NCBI GenBank assembly: GCA_000198515.1
Contig: FP929140.1
Coordinates: 2,950,527 to 3,014,526 of the forward strand
DNA from: a gamma proteobacterium HdN1
GTDB lineage: Bacteria > Pseudomonadota > Gammaproteobacteria > Pseudomonadales > Ketobacteraceae
Reading direction: 5' to 3'
DNA length: 64,000 bases
Part shown: positions 46,783 through 55,949 of the stretch, piece after piece
Layout of the letters: the number at the start of each line of letters is the position of its first letter
How positions within the stretch are numbered: the first letter of the stretch is position 1
Notes under the pieces: generated by a model
What the model was told of the DNA's origin: nothing
What the model saw: the letters and a program-made list of their open reading frames with translations, nothing else
Databases searched by the model: none
Position numbers and translations under genes: made by a program

Positions 46783-47079
46783 ATGAAAGGAAATTTCGGA
46801 AAGTGGTTGCTGCTGTGCATTTTTGCGGTTTCTGCGGCGCTTTTTGTACAGCGGCCCGCGCTGGCAATCTCGGATGGTGAAGCGGCGATATTAGGGATCG
46901 CGGCAGGGGCAGTGGCGGCTTCTATGGTGCACGATCGAAACAAGCGTCACCATAAAAAGCGTATGGAGCGGCGCCATCGTCGCGAGCACTATATGCACGA
47001 TCATTATTATCACGACCGCCGTCATGACCGACGTTATGAACGGCGCCATCGCAACGAGCGACACCATCACCATCATTAA
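46783..47079 (+). CDS. Small exported His/Arg-rich protein
   Basis: 98 residues. AAGGAG precedes ATG 46783. A signal peptide (MKGNFGKWLLLCIFAVSAA... PALA) is followed by a short GxxxA-rich helix (about 30-45), possibly membrane-inserting, and then a very basic tail with many His, Arg and Tyr: MHDHYYHDRRHDRR and a final HHHHH. The tail could bind divalent metals such as Ni, Zn or Cu in the periplasm. A terminator follows. I do not recognise a named family. Confidence 0.75.
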   Translation: MKGNFGKWLLLCIFAVSAALFVQRPALAISDGEAAILGIAAGAVAASMVHDRNKRHHKKRMERRHRREHYMHDHYYHDRRHDRRYERRHRNERHHHHH

Positions 47080-47133
47080 GCGTGGGGAGGCGAGGGCGCT
47101 TTTTACTAAGTCTCCTGAAGAAGCAAATTTTCG

Positions 47134-47176
47134 GCGGTAACTTGGGTAAGCCTGTTCCCAAGTTACCGCTTTGTTC
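47134..47176 (+). terminator. Intrinsic terminator after the His-rich gene
   Basis: GCGGTAACTTGGG at 47134-47146 pairs perfectly with CCCAAGTTACCGC at 47157-47169 (13 bp, 10-base loop), followed by TTTGTTC. Confidence 0.85.
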
Positions 47177-47200
47177 GTCAGCGATATAACCTCTACCCTC

Positions 47201-47260
47201 CAGTGTGTTTGCCTATGCTGAGGGCGCTTTGCTTATGCTGGGCGCGCTTTGCTTATGTGA
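47201..47260. repeat. Three degenerate 20-bp tandem repeats
   Basis: Units at 47201-47220, 47221-47240 and 47241-47260. The last two share GCGCTTTGCTTATG with a 20-base period. Confidence 0.8.
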
Positions 47261-47270
47261 GCTGTTAGCA

Positions 47271-48167
47271 TCACCCCTGCAAGCTTGCCCTGATTGCTTG
47301 TGCAGACGAAATCAATGAAGTAGCGGTTTCGCTGCTGATTCCGCGAAAGCGTCTTGATAGGCGAACTACGTCAATAAACACGCGGAGCTGAAGGTCTGCA
47401 AGCTGGGTGTTGCCGGCATTGATCGACCGAAGCGCGCCATTCAGGAAAAAATTAAAGACGCCGATCTGCCCGCGCGATAGGCCCAATTCAGGATTGGATA
47501 CCAAGCTAATCAAATTATTGACCAAGCTTGCAGGGTCGCTTGGCGAATCCGATGTCCATGTACCGGCGGTGTTAAAGTTGTTGGCCAAATTGCCGGATAC
47601 GGTGGGGTCGCAGCAGGCCATCGTACCGCTGTCAAACGCGTGAGGGCCACTGCCATCCGTATAGCTGGAAGTATGGATTCCGCCATTTTGCAAGCCGCCG
47701 GTGTTGATCCCAAAGCGCCATTGGCTGATGTTGCCGTCGGCATCTGTGGCCACCATAGAAAACATCGCTTGTCCTGAATCCAGCGGAGTTTGAACGGTGT
47801 GCTGCCCATCATTCAGCACGAGCTGAAAGCCAGGAAGTGCGCGAATATCGGAATAGGGGAAATTTGCGCCAAGAGGCTCATCGAGCGTTAGCGTTGCAAT
47901 AACGTGATCCGTAGATGTATAGGTTGTAAATGAATTCGCAGGCGCCGCTGTGGAGCAATTTAGCGTGCCCATATTGTCTGAGGTTGGCCCGCACGAAAAC
48001 ATTGTAAAATGATTGCCAGTATACTGGTACGTTACTTCCGCATGAACGATTGGGATCGATAGCAAGCAAAGAAACACCCCTATCGCTGAAAGCGAGCGCA
48101 GCGGTGTAAATGTTCGAGATACGTTTCCGAATCGAAACAGGCGGTTTTGCAGTCTGGGTAGCATCAT
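47271..48167 (-). CDS. Secreted protein of unknown function
   Basis: 298 residues from ATG 48167 (AGAGGTG upstream; an ATG follows at 48164). A signal peptide with hydrophobic core LSAIGVFLCLLSIPIVHA ends near residue 45. The mature part starts with VTYQYTGNHFTMFSCG, like many secreted choice-of-anchor-type proteins that carry VxYxYTGxxF. It has a pair of internal cysteines (MACCDP) and a Ser-rich C-terminal half. No sorting signal or catalytic motif was found, so its role is unknown. Confidence 0.65.
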   Translation of the reverse strand: MMLPRLQNRLFRFGNVSRTFTPLRSLSAIGVFLCLLSIPIVHAEVTYQYTGNHFTMFSCGPTSDNMGTLNCSTAAPANSFTTYTSTDHVIATLTLDEPLGANFPYSDIRALPGFQLVLNDGQHTVQTPLDSGQAMFSMVATDADGNISQWRFGINTGGLQNGGIHTSSYTDGSGPHAFDSGTMACCDPTVSGNLANNFNTAGTWTSDSPSDPASLVNNLISLVSNPELGLSRGQIGVFNFFLNGALRSINAGNTQLADLQLRVFIDVVRLSRRFRGISSETATSLISSAQAIRASLQG

Positions 48168-48337
48168 GACACACCTCTCATCCAACGGTTCTGGTTGAGA
48201 AAAAGGGAGCGCCTCTACTGCTTGGCCGGTCAATTGTATTCCTGTGTCAAAGGGCTTCAAAAGATTGAAATTCTATAACCTGCTTGTGCTAATTTCTCAT
48301 CAATATAACGCGATTGCTACGCCGCAAAAAATTACTT

Positions 48338-48373
48338 CAGCAAAAAACGAGTGTGCAGCAAAAAACGAGTGCG
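48338..48373. repeat. Nearly perfect 2 x 18-bp tandem repeat
   Basis: CAGCAAAAAACGAGTGTG at 48338-48355 is followed by the same unit with one change (CAGCAAAAAACGAGTGCG) at 48356-48373, just downstream of the stop of the 48380 gene. Confidence 0.95.
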
Positions 48374-48379
48374 CCTAAC

Positions 48380-48853
48380 TCAGTGAATTTGTAAATGTGC
48401 GAGGCGTTCCGCAACGTGAGGCCGTTCAAAGGGAATGTTTAAAAAATGCTGAACATAATATCGCTGGCGGTCCAAGTCGTGGAGATAGCGTCTGCAAGTG
48501 CTGCATTCTGCGCGAATGGGGATGGTGAGTTTGTGCTGTAGCTCGGCGAGATACTCAGACGCAAGGCGACGAATGTGGCTGGCCTCGGGGAGCAGGCATA
48601 AATGATCGAAAATATTGGCTGAGTAGATGCCCGCCAAGGCTAATTGGGTAATGGGTTCAAGGCAGGGAGGGGTTCGTTCCAAGCGCAGGCGCGCCAAGTC
48701 GAAAGCGCTCCCCGCAAAGGGAAGGGCGCGCCGCCAGTTGCCGCATTCGTATTGCACACCGGATTCCACCATCCAGTGGAGCCACGTTTGGCTTAGCTGG
48801 TCATCAGACAGGCGAGTCACTTGTTCTAGGTGTGATGTGCACAGGAATTCCAT
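48380..48853 (-). CDS. Fur-box-associated protein of unknown function
   Basis: 157 residues, from ATG 48853. Mostly helical with TPR-like features (GNWRRALPFAGSAFDLARLR) and a C-x2-C motif (ECSTCRRYL). It lies head-to-head with fbpABC across a region that has Fur boxes, so it is probably iron-repressed with them. Its function is unknown; possible roles are in iron uptake or in sensing iron state. I do not recognise a named family. Confidence 0.7.
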   Translation of the reverse strand: MEFLCTSHLEQVTRLSDDQLSQTWLHWMVESGVQYECGNWRRALPFAGSAFDLARLRLERTPPCLEPITQLALAGIYSANIFDHLCLLPEASHIRRLASEYLAELQHKLTIPIRAECSTCRRYLHDLDRQRYYVQHFLNIPFERPHVAERLAHLQIH

Positions 48854-48871
48854 GGTTGGCAACCTATTGTT

Positions 48872-48890
48872 GAGAATGATTATCATTTAT
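48872..48890. promoter_or_regulatory. Fur box
   Basis: GAGAATGATTATCATTTAT matches the 19-bp Fur consensus GATAATGATAATCATTATC at 14 of 19 positions, including the palindromic core AATGAT-T-ATCATT. It lies 19 bases upstream of the 48853 start codon and can also serve the divergent fbp operon. Confidence 0.8.
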
Positions 48891-48994
48891 AGATTTGCGC
48901 GGTTTGAAAAGCAAGCGGTTTTCTGGGTAGAGAGCATAATTTTCATCGCCATATGCTCAAAACTATGACCCTGAGCAAATAATAACCCTACCCA

Positions 48995-49007
48995 AATGAA
49001 AATCGTT
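48995..49007. promoter_or_regulatory. Second possible Fur box, proximal to fbpA
   Basis: AATGAAAATCGTT matches the Fur core AATGATAATCATT at 11 of 13 positions. It lies about 60 bases before the fbpA start. Weaker than the box at 48872-48890. Confidence 0.5.
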
Positions 49008-49067
49008 TGCGTTTGATGTTTCGGGTTGGGAGAATGGCACGATTCCATCCATCAAAAGGGTATAGGC

Positions 49068-50090
49068 ATGACAATTCAGAAATGGGCGATGGCGGCAGCG
49101 GCAGCAACGTTGGCAGGTTTTGCAGGCTGGGCGCAGGCAGCTGAACTCAACATCTATTCCGCTCGAAAAGAAGAGTTGATTAGACCCTTGTTGGAGAAGT
49201 TTTCGAAGAAGACGGGCATCGGTGTCAATGTTGTCACTGCAGACGACGATGTACTAATCCAGCGTTTGAAGGCCGAAGGGCGCAATACGCCTGCAGATAT
49301 TCTGATCATGGCGGATGCAGGGCGTTTGGTGCGTGCGGCGCAGGCGGATTTATTCCAGCCGGTAAAGTCTTCTATTCTCAACAAAAATATCCCTGCGCAG
49401 TTGCGTCAAGCCGATGGGCTCTGGTTCGGGTTGACAATACGCGCACGCGTTATCGCCTATTCGCCAGAGCGCGTGAAACCCGGCACGCTTTCGAGCTACG
49501 AGAACCTTGCCGATCCTCAGTGGAAAGGCCGGATTTGCTCACGCTCCTCGGGTAACGTCTATAATCAGTCGCTTACTGCGTCGATGATTGCCAATGATGG
49601 CGCAGAGAAAACGGATGCGTGGCTGAAAGGGATGGTCGCTAATTTTGCGCGCCCACCACAAGGCGGTGATCGCGATCAGATTAAAGATATCGCAGCGGGC
49701 AAGTGTGATGTTGCGCTGGTCAATACCTACTATATTGGCGGCATGATGCAATCGAAAGACCCTGCCGAGCGCGATGCGGTGGCGAAAGTAGCGATCTTCT
49801 GGCCCAATCAGGCCGACCGTGGCGCGCATATTAACGTGTCGGGTGCAGGCGTGATCAAAAACGCGAAGCATCGTAAAGAGGCGATTCGCCTTCTTGAATA
49901 CATGGTGACAGATCAAAGCCAAGAGTGGTATGCAGAAGCCAACAGTGAATTCCCAATCCGGGAGGATGTGCCAAAGAGCAAAATCCTAGCGGGGTGGGGG
50001 GAGTTTAAGGCGGATGCGTTGCCTATCTCGGCGTTAGGGGAGTTGAATTCGCAGGCAGTGATGGCGATGGATAAAGCAGGCTGGAGATAG
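49068..50090 (+). CDS. fbpA: Iron(III) ABC transporter substrate-binding protein (FbpA/FutA)
   Basis: 340 residues. A signal peptide (MTIQKWAMAAAAATLAGFAG... QAAE) is followed by a periplasmic iron-binding domain: ELNIYSARKEELIRPLLEKF, ADILIMADAGRLVRAAQADL and the tyrosine pair in NTYYIGG that coordinates iron. Brings ferric iron to the FbpB permease. The start has AGGG upstream. The Fur boxes in front predict repression by iron. Confidence 0.95.
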   Translation: MTIQKWAMAAAAATLAGFAGWAQAAELNIYSARKEELIRPLLEKFSKKTGIGVNVVTADDDVLIQRLKAEGRNTPADILIMADAGRLVRAAQADLFQPVKSSILNKNIPAQLRQADGLWFGLTIRARVIAYSPERVKPGTLSSYENLADPQWKGRICSRSSGNVYNQSLTASMIANDGAEKTDAWLKGMVANFARPPQGGDRDQIKDIAAGKCDVALVNTYYIGGMMQSKDPAERDAVAKVAIFWPNQADRGAHINVSGAGVIKNAKHRKEAIRLLEYMVTDQSQEWYAEANSEFPIREDVPKSKILAGWGEFKADALPISALGELNSQAVMAMDKAGWR

Positions 50091-50091
50091 C

Positions 50092-51807
50092 GTGCGCTCG
50101 TTGTTTGTACCGTGTTTGGTACTGCTGTTGCTGATCATCGGCGCGCCGGTATTGGTTGTACTGGCGTCGCTGTTTCAGCCCTTTGGGGGCGTGTGGGCGC
50201 ATCTTGCTGACACGGTTCTGCAAGACTATGTGCGTAATTCCTTGTTGCTGGTTGCAGGCGTTAGCGTAGGCGTGCTGCTTATGGGGGTGAGCACTGCTTG
50301 GCTCACATCGCTTTGTCAGTTTCCCGGCCGACGCATCTTTGAATGGGCGTTATTGCTGCCCATGGCAATGCCAGCGTATATCATTGCGTACACTTATACG
50401 GGGATGCTGGATTTCGGCGGCCCCGTGCAAACCCTGCTTCGCGACACCTTTGATTGGCGTTATGGAGACTACTGGTTTCCAGAAATTCGCTCCTTGCCAG
50501 GAGCGATCGTGATGCTTTCGCTTGTGCTCTATCCTTACGTCTATTTGCTAGCGCGCGCTGCATTTCTTGAGCAATCGGTTTGCCTGCTAGAAGTTTCGCG
50601 CAGCTTGGGATGCAATCCGTGGCGGAGTTTCTTTGGTGTGGCTTTGCCGCTCGCGCGCCCCGCGATTCTTGCTGGCCTCTCATTGGCGCTTATGGAAACG
50701 CTGGCTGACTATGGCACGGTACAATATTTCGGTGTGAATACTTTCACTACGGGCATTTTCCGCACGTGGTTTGGATTGGGGGAGAATGTTGCAGCGACGC
50801 AACTCTCTGCGCTTTTGTTGTGCAGCGTGGTGCTTTTGTTGCTGTTGGAGCGTTATTTCCGCCATGGGATGCGCGTGGCAAAAAGTAGCCGAGTTGCTTC
50901 ACGGATGTTGCCTCGGTTTGAACTGCGTGGCGTCCGATCGCTATCGGCGTGGTTGGTGTGCACGTTGATCCTCTCTGCTGGGTTTCTTCTTCCGGCGATT
51001 CAGCTTCTGAAGTGGACGGTGATGGCAGGGCCGGATGCGCTCGGCCATGAATTTTTATTGTTGGCATGGCGGAGTTTTTATTTGGCGTTTGTTGCAGCGG
51101 TTCTTGTAGTCGTGGTCGCGATGCTCTTTACCTTTGCGCTAAGGTTGAAGTCAACGCCCTCACGTGTCGCGTTACAGGTTTTGGCAGGGCTTGGGTACGC
51201 GGTTCCTGGAACGGTGATTGCGGTGGGTGTGATGATTGTCTTGGGCGGCACCGATCGTTGGCTGGATAACTGGATGATTGATACCTTCGGTATTTCTACA
51301 GGGTTATTGTTCAGCGGAACAATCTGCGCGTTGTTGTTTGCTTATCTCGTTCGTTTCTTGTCGGTATCACTCCATGCATTGCAGTCTGGATTTGAGCGGA
51401 TCAGTAAATCAATGGATGAGGCTGCTCGCTCCCAAGGGCTTACGCCGTTCGGCGTGATCTGTCGCATCCATTTGCCGTTATTGCGCGGTAGTTTGTTTGC
51501 GGCGCTGTTGCTAGTCTTTGTCGATGTGCTAAAAGAATTGTCTGCAACTTTAGTGTTGCGGCCTTTTAATTTTAATACGCTAGCCGTTCGCGCCTTTGAA
51601 ATGGCCTCGGATGAACGCTTGATGGATGCGGCGCCGCCTTCCTTAGCAATTGTGTTGATTGGCTTGCTGCCGGTAATTTTATTAAGCCGCCAGATGCGCA
51701 GCCGTTCCGCAGAGAAGTTGAATTCAAAGCGGGGTGGCGAGGGCGTTCGTAACATCGAAAATACAGGCTCACAGGAGATTTCAAATGGCCGTACCGCTGA
51801 AGCTTGA
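50092..51807 (+). CDS. fbpB: Iron(III) ABC transporter permease FbpB
   Basis: 571 residues, about 12 helices in two halves, each with a permease EAA-type loop (SLGCNPWRSFFGVALPLARP and AARSQGLTPFGVICRIHLPL). It starts at GTG 50092, two bases after the fbpA stop, with GGAG upstream. This is a single-chain double-length permease like FbpB/SfuB. Its C-terminal tail overlaps fbpC by 23 bases. Confidence 0.94.
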   Translation: MRSLFVPCLVLLLLIIGAPVLVVLASLFQPFGGVWAHLADTVLQDYVRNSLLLVAGVSVGVLLMGVSTAWLTSLCQFPGRRIFEWALLLPMAMPAYIIAYTYTGMLDFGGPVQTLLRDTFDWRYGDYWFPEIRSLPGAIVMLSLVLYPYVYLLARAAFLEQSVCLLEVSRSLGCNPWRSFFGVALPLARPAILAGLSLALMETLADYGTVQYFGVNTFTTGIFRTWFGLGENVAATQLSALLLCSVVLLLLLERYFRHGMRVAKSSRVASRMLPRFELRGVRSLSAWLVCTLILSAGFLLPAIQLLKWTVMAGPDALGHEFLLLAWRSFYLAFVAAVLVVVVAMLFTFALRLKSTPSRVALQVLAGLGYAVPGTVIAVGVMIVLGGTDRWLDNWMIDTFGISTGLLFSGTICALLFAYLVRFLSVSLHALQSGFERISKSMDEAARSQGLTPFGVICRIHLPLLRGSLFAALLLVFVDVLKELSATLVLRPFNFNTLAVRAFEMASDERLMDAAPPSLAIVLIGLLPVILLSRQMRSRSAEKLNSKRGGEGVRNIENTGSQEISNGRTAEA

Positions 51808-52939
51808 GGGTGTTTCGATTCGCTACGGTGCAAAAACTGTGGTCGATCGGGTGAGCTTTGAATTGGCGGCGGCTCGCATTGGCTGTTTGTTGGGGCCATC
51901 GGGTTGTGGCAAGACGACTTTGCTGCGCGCAATTGCAGGATTTGAACCACTGTGCGCTGGAATGATTTCGCTCGATCAGCGAGTCATCAGCCAGCCTGGC
52001 GACACTTTAGTGCCGGAGTTGCGGCGTGTGGGTATGGTGTTTCAGGAGTTTGCTCTATTTCCGCATTTACGTGTGGCCGATAATATCGGTTTCGGATTGC
52101 GGCGTATGGCTCCAGCACGACGCAATCAGCGCGTTACGGAACTTCTGCAAATGATCGGGCTTGGGGACGCTGGGCGGCGCTACCCGCACGAGCTTTCAGG
52201 TGGCCAGCAGCAGCGGGTTGCCCTAGCGCGAGCCATTGCGCCACGCCCGGATTTACTTTTGCTGGATGAACCGTTTTCTAGTCTGGATGTTGAATTGCGT
52301 GCGCAGCTTGCGCTAGAAGTGCGCGCGCTGTTGCGTCGCGAGCAGATCACGGCGCTTTTGGTGACGCATGATCAACAGGAAGCCTTCGCCTTTGCCGATG
52401 GAATCGGCGTTTTAGAACACGGCCACCTGCAACAATGGGGAACGCCACAAGCGCTTTATGAACAGCCGCAAACCCAATTTGTGGCAAACTTTATTGGTGA
52501 AGGTTGCTTGTTGGATGCGCAGGTAAGTAACGATGTAGTTCAGTGTTCGTTGGGTGAATTGCCTCGGCTAAAAGGGGGAAGCGCAGAGCCTCTCTCTCCT
52601 GAAAATAGTGAGACTCGCCAAAAAGTTCTGATCCGCCCCAACGATGTCATTTATGACGCTCAGAGTCATTTGCATCTGCGCGTTCTGCAGCGCGTGTGGC
52701 GGGGTGCGGATTGCATGTACACATTGCTTACGCCCACGGGAGAGCGCCTGTGTTGCAAGACGGATGCAGTGGTTTTGGTTGAGCCTGATGAGTTGCTGCC
52801 AATTCGTGTGATTCCGCGGCAGTGGACGTTGTTGGCGGCGGATGAGGATGGCAAGGTGTGCTTCCACGGTGAGAATTCTAATGGCGCTTCCTTGCCAAAA
52901 AGTGCACGTAGCGCCCCAGTTGGCGATACGGTTCCTTGA
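51785..52939 (+). CDS. fbpC: Iron(III) ABC transporter ATPase FbpC
   Basis: 384 residues. Walker [10 protein letters not shown], signature LSGGQQQR, Walker [13 protein letters not shown] and switch His ([10 protein letters not shown]) are present, with a C-terminal TOBE-type domain ([11 protein letters not shown]). It powers FbpAB. ATG 51785 has CAGGAG before it and lies inside the fbpB end. Its 3' end overlaps the convergent cmoM gene by 62 bases. Confidence 0.95.
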   Translation: MAVPLKLEGVSIRYGAKTVVDRVSFELAAARIGCLLGPSGCGKTTLLRAIAGFEPLCAGMISLDQRVISQPGDTLVPELRRVGMVFQEFALFPHLRVADNIGFGLRRMAPARRNQRVTELLQMIGLGDAGRRYPHELSGGQQQRVALARAIAPRPDLLLLDEPFSSLDVELRAQLALEVRALLRREQITALLVTHDQQEAFAFADGIGVLEHGHLQQWGTPQALYEQPQTQFVANFIGEGCLLDAQVSNDVVQCSLGELPRLKGGSAEPLSPENSETRQKVLIRPNDVIYDAQSHLHLRVLQRVWRGADCMYTLLTPTGERLCCKTDAVVLVEPDELLPIRVIPRQWTLLAADEDGKVCFHGENSNGASLPKSARSAPVGDTVP

Positions 52940-53639
52940 GCCCATAGGCGAGATCCGCGTCTGCCAATGCTTCTGGCCCCACACGTTCGCGCACTTTCTG
53001 CGGCATATGGTCGTGGATGCAGCGAATGCCGCGCCAACGTAGAATTTCAAATCCTAGCTTTTCAAGCTCGCGCTGCAGAATTTCTGGATCAAGTGGATGC
53101 TGGGGTGCGTTGCCGTGTTTTCTCAGTTTGGGGTTGGCGCCTAGTGGGTCGTTGAGGCCGCCATTCATGAGTTGTCGCCAGACGTGGCCGTGTAGGTTGT
53201 AAAACATGAGCGAGAGCCAGCCGTCAGGGCGGACTTTTTGGGCGAGGATTGGTAGAGCATCTAGCGGATTTTCTAGCCATTCCAGTACTGCATGGTTGAG
53301 TACGATGTCGAAGTTTCCTGGAAAGGCGTTATCAACGTCCTGTAACGCGCAGTGTGCGCTGTGCAGTGGTAGGCGATTTTCTGCAAACTGCTCGTTAGCG
53401 ATTTGCAGCATTTCCTGTGAAATATCGCAGAGATGAATTTGTGCGCCTTGCTGAGCCAGCGCTAGGCAAAACTGCCCTTGGCCGCCGCCAATATCAAGCA
53501 CGCGCGCGTCCGGAGTGAGCACGTTTAAGTCGGCAAAATCCTGTGTAAGCGCGGCTAACCGCAAACGACCTCGCGCAGTGGCGTAGATCGTATTGCGAAA
53601 GCGGGTGGCGAGTTCGTTAAAGTTGCGATCAGGATCCAT
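52878..53639 (-). CDS. cmoM: tRNA 5-carboxymethoxyuridine methyltransferase CmoM (SmtA-like)
   Basis: 253 residues, a class I SAM-dependent methyltransferase. The start DRNFNELATRFRNTIYATAR and the SAM loop VLDIGGGQGQF match CmoM closely. HAVLEWLENPLDAL and GWLSLMFYNLHG also agree, and the end [10 protein letters not shown] is typical. CmoM methylates cmo5U34 to mcmo5U in tRNA. It overlaps the sulfatase gene by 11 bases upstream (both minus strand) and the fbpC gene by 62 bases downstream. Confidence 0.92.
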   Translation of the reverse strand: MDPDRNFNELATRFRNTIYATARGRLRLAALTQDFADLNVLTPDARVLDIGGGQGQFCLALAQQGAQIHLCDISQEMLQIANEQFAENRLPLHSAHCALQDVDNAFPGNFDIVLNHAVLEWLENPLDALPILAQKVRPDGWLSLMFYNLHGHVWRQLMNGGLNDPLGANPKLRKHGNAPQHPLDPEILQRELEKLGFEILRWRGIRCIHDHMPQKVRERVGPEALADADLAYGLKEPYRQLGRYVHFLARKRH

Positions 53640-55686
53640 TTTTGGTTTGTGTATTCTCTGCTGGCTCTGCTTCCATGCGAAGCATGTGGCGTGGATCGTC
53701 TTCTGGCAGTTTTAGCAGTCGCGTAACCGGCCCAATGGTGTCGTCGCGGCGCTGTTGAAAGTCTGGGTCTTTTGCGCTTAGCCAAGCATCCCATTGCTGT
53801 AGTATGAGATCTTGATTGGTTTTGGCTCGCATCACTTCAACCAGTTGCGGGTGTTGGCTGGCGATGTTGGTTGTTTCAGCGGGGTCGTTACGAAGGTCGT
53901 ACAGTTCTTCTGGGCGCTCGTCGTAGTTTTGAATGTATTTGTAGCGCCCGTCAGCTGCGGCACTGCACCAGTTTTCGTACCAGCAGTAGCTAAGTGCATG
54001 GCTGCGCGAGAAATGGCCGCTAAAAACGGAGCGGCCATCAATCTGCTCGGCGGCTTCTAGCTTTGTTGCATCCACGCCCAATAAATCCAGAATGGACGGC
54101 ATGAAATCCGTTTGCGAGACGAGCTCCGTCTGCTTGATCGGTAGCTTCTTTCCGGGTGCATGTATCAGCATCGGAATTTGCATGACTTCTTGGTATAGAT
54201 TTACGTTGTGCTGCATTCTCGGATGCAACAGGCCAAAGCTCTCGCCGTGATCGCCAATGATAGCGAAAACGGTATTCTCGTAAAAGCCGGCCTCTTTGTA
54301 GGTTTTTAGCAAGTTCTCTACAAATTGATCCAAGTAATGCACGGCGTTTAAGTAGTCGTTGTGTTCTTTGTCGCTCGCGTCCCACGTGTGGGTTTCAAAA
54401 TCTGTAGGCACCCAGTATGGATGGTGTGTGGTGCCAGTAAGGTAAAAAGCAAAAAATGGCCCCGTTTGCTGCTTTAACCAGTCCTTGCTGGGTTGAAGCA
54501 TGATGTTGTCTTCATAACCGAAGTAATTTGCAAGTTGGTAGCCGGTGGTATCCATGTTTTCGCCACGAAAAAAAGTTTCGAAGCCGAGCTGCTTAACGAG
54601 GGCTGCGCGATTTTCAAACGTGCTTACAGGGGATTGAAAGTAAGCCGTGGTGTAACCTCGCTCGTTTAGAATATCCGCTAAGCAGGGCGCAGGTGAGCCA
54701 AAAAGGCTCGCATAGATCGGGAAACGTGGGTTGGGTTGCTTGCCGCAGTTGATTGCAGTGAGTGCTTTTGAGGTGTGTGGTACTACGGTGTAGGCTTGTT
54801 TTGCCATCCATCCTTGCGCTGCAAGTGATTCTAGGTAGGGAGTTAAGCCGGTGTGGTGCGGGTTATAAAGGCTCGTGGCCTGAGCGCTAACGGATTCTAG
54901 AACAATCACGACTAGGTTCGGTTTTTCTTGGCTTTCTTGCGCGCGCGTTTCGTGACTGCCTGCGCGTGCCTGTGCGTCGCTGGCTTTGTTTGCGCTCACA
55001 AGATGGGTATTGTTAAACAGGTTTCGTTCGATAAAGGTTTCTAAATGATAAATATAGCTGGGGCGCGCTAAGTTTCGATCGGTTGCGCCGGCAAGAGGGG
55101 GAACAAAAACCCATGCAAGCAGTAGAATCGACGCAAATGCATAATGTTGCGTGCGGCGGTAATCGCAGCTGCGAAAATACCAGCGTAAGCCGATCAGTGT
55201 GGCGCTTGCCAACATCAGGAGTGGTAGCGCGATAAAATTCAAGCGAGCAAATGTAGAAGTAGATGCAGAAATCAACCCGACAGCTTTCGCGGCATAGTGG
55301 TTGATGTAATACGGAGAAAGTGCTCCTGTATTGAAAATGGTGGCGCTGTCAATCAGATCCGCGAACGCGAGATAGCCAGCAACCGCGAGAACAAACGCGC
55401 GCGGCAGCCAGAGCCATTGGCTGGCTCCTAAAATGAATACCGACCAAAGCATAATGAGCCCAAAATAGCCGATTTGCTGGCGCAGAAAATCCATCAGCGC
55501 GAACCCGCTAAGGGGGGTGATGGCGCTTACTACGGCCCATTTCGTCCAAGCGCAATAGGCGAGAATCGGCAGAAGGACGCCAATGAGAAGGAAGTAGTCC
55601 GTGCGGCGAAACAGCATGATATTCGGGCTCGCGTGGGTTGTTATTTGATCGAAAGCGACGGAGTGTAGGTTTTCTGGCACGAACAT
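53629..55686 (-). CDS. LTA-synthase-like sulfatase/phosphoglycerol transferase family membrane enzyme
   Basis: 685 residues. Five N-terminal membrane helices (about 30-190) precede a large periplasmic alkaline-phosphatase-fold domain. NLVVIVLESVSAQATSLYNP holds a metal-binding Glu. VVPHTSKALTAINCG holds the nucleophile Thr, and AIIGDHGESFG and CWYENWCSAAADGRY are also family motifs. It probably transfers or removes a phosphate-linked group on an envelope glycan or lipid; the substrate is unknown in Gram-negatives. I use ATG 55686; 55617 is an alternative start. Confidence 0.85.
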   Translation of the reverse strand: MFVPENLHSVAFDQITTHASPNIMLFRRTDYFLLIGVLLPILAYCAWTKWAVVSAITPLSGFALMDFLRQQIGYFGLIMLWSVFILGASQWLWLPRAFVLAVAGYLAFADLIDSATIFNTGALSPYYINHYAAKAVGLISASTSTFARLNFIALPLLMLASATLIGLRWYFRSCDYRRTQHYAFASILLLAWVFVPPLAGATDRNLARPSYIYHLETFIERNLFNNTHLVSANKASDAQARAGSHETRAQESQEKPNLVVIVLESVSAQATSLYNPHHTGLTPYLESLAAQGWMAKQAYTVVPHTSKALTAINCGKQPNPRFPIYASLFGSPAPCLADILNERGYTTAYFQSPVSTFENRAALVKQLGFETFFRGENMDTTGYQLANYFGYEDNIMLQPSKDWLKQQTGPFFAFYLTGTTHHPYWVPTDFETHTWDASDKEHNDYLNAVHYLDQFVENLLKTYKEAGFYENTVFAIIGDHGESFGLLHPRMQHNVNLYQEVMQIPMLIHAPGKKLPIKQTELVSQTDFMPSILDLLGVDATKLEAAEQIDGRSVFSGHFSRSHALSYCWYENWCSAAADGRYKYIQNYDERPEELYDLRNDPAETTNIASQHPQLVEVMRAKTNQDLILQQWDAWLSAKDPDFQQRRDDTIGPVTRLLKLPEDDPRHMLRMEAEPAENTQTKNGS

Positions 55687-55861
55687 ATCAATATGCCACC
55701 CGCATGAGTGTGGCAAAAGTCACAAACGTACATGACTGCATCGTCGCGGCCAAATCTATTAACAAATCACCAACAATCTAAAAGTTGCACGTCTGTACCA
55801 CTGTATTTAGACTCCCTAGTCGTTAAGTGTACGGTGTATAGCAGTCGCCACCTTAATCACA

Positions 55862-55893
55862 ACTAGAACTAAAAAGCACTAGAACTAAAAAAC
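55862..55893. repeat. Nearly perfect 2 x 16-bp tandem repeat before the TSP3 lipoprotein gene
   Basis: ACTAGAACTAAAAAGC at 55862-55877 is followed by ACTAGAACTAAAAAAC at 55878-55893, ending 56 bases before the start codon. Confidence 0.85.
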
Positions 55894-55949
55894 AATACAG
55901 AAATAGAGGCATTGTCCGGCACGCTGGACGCAGCCCGAGGGAGACCGCT

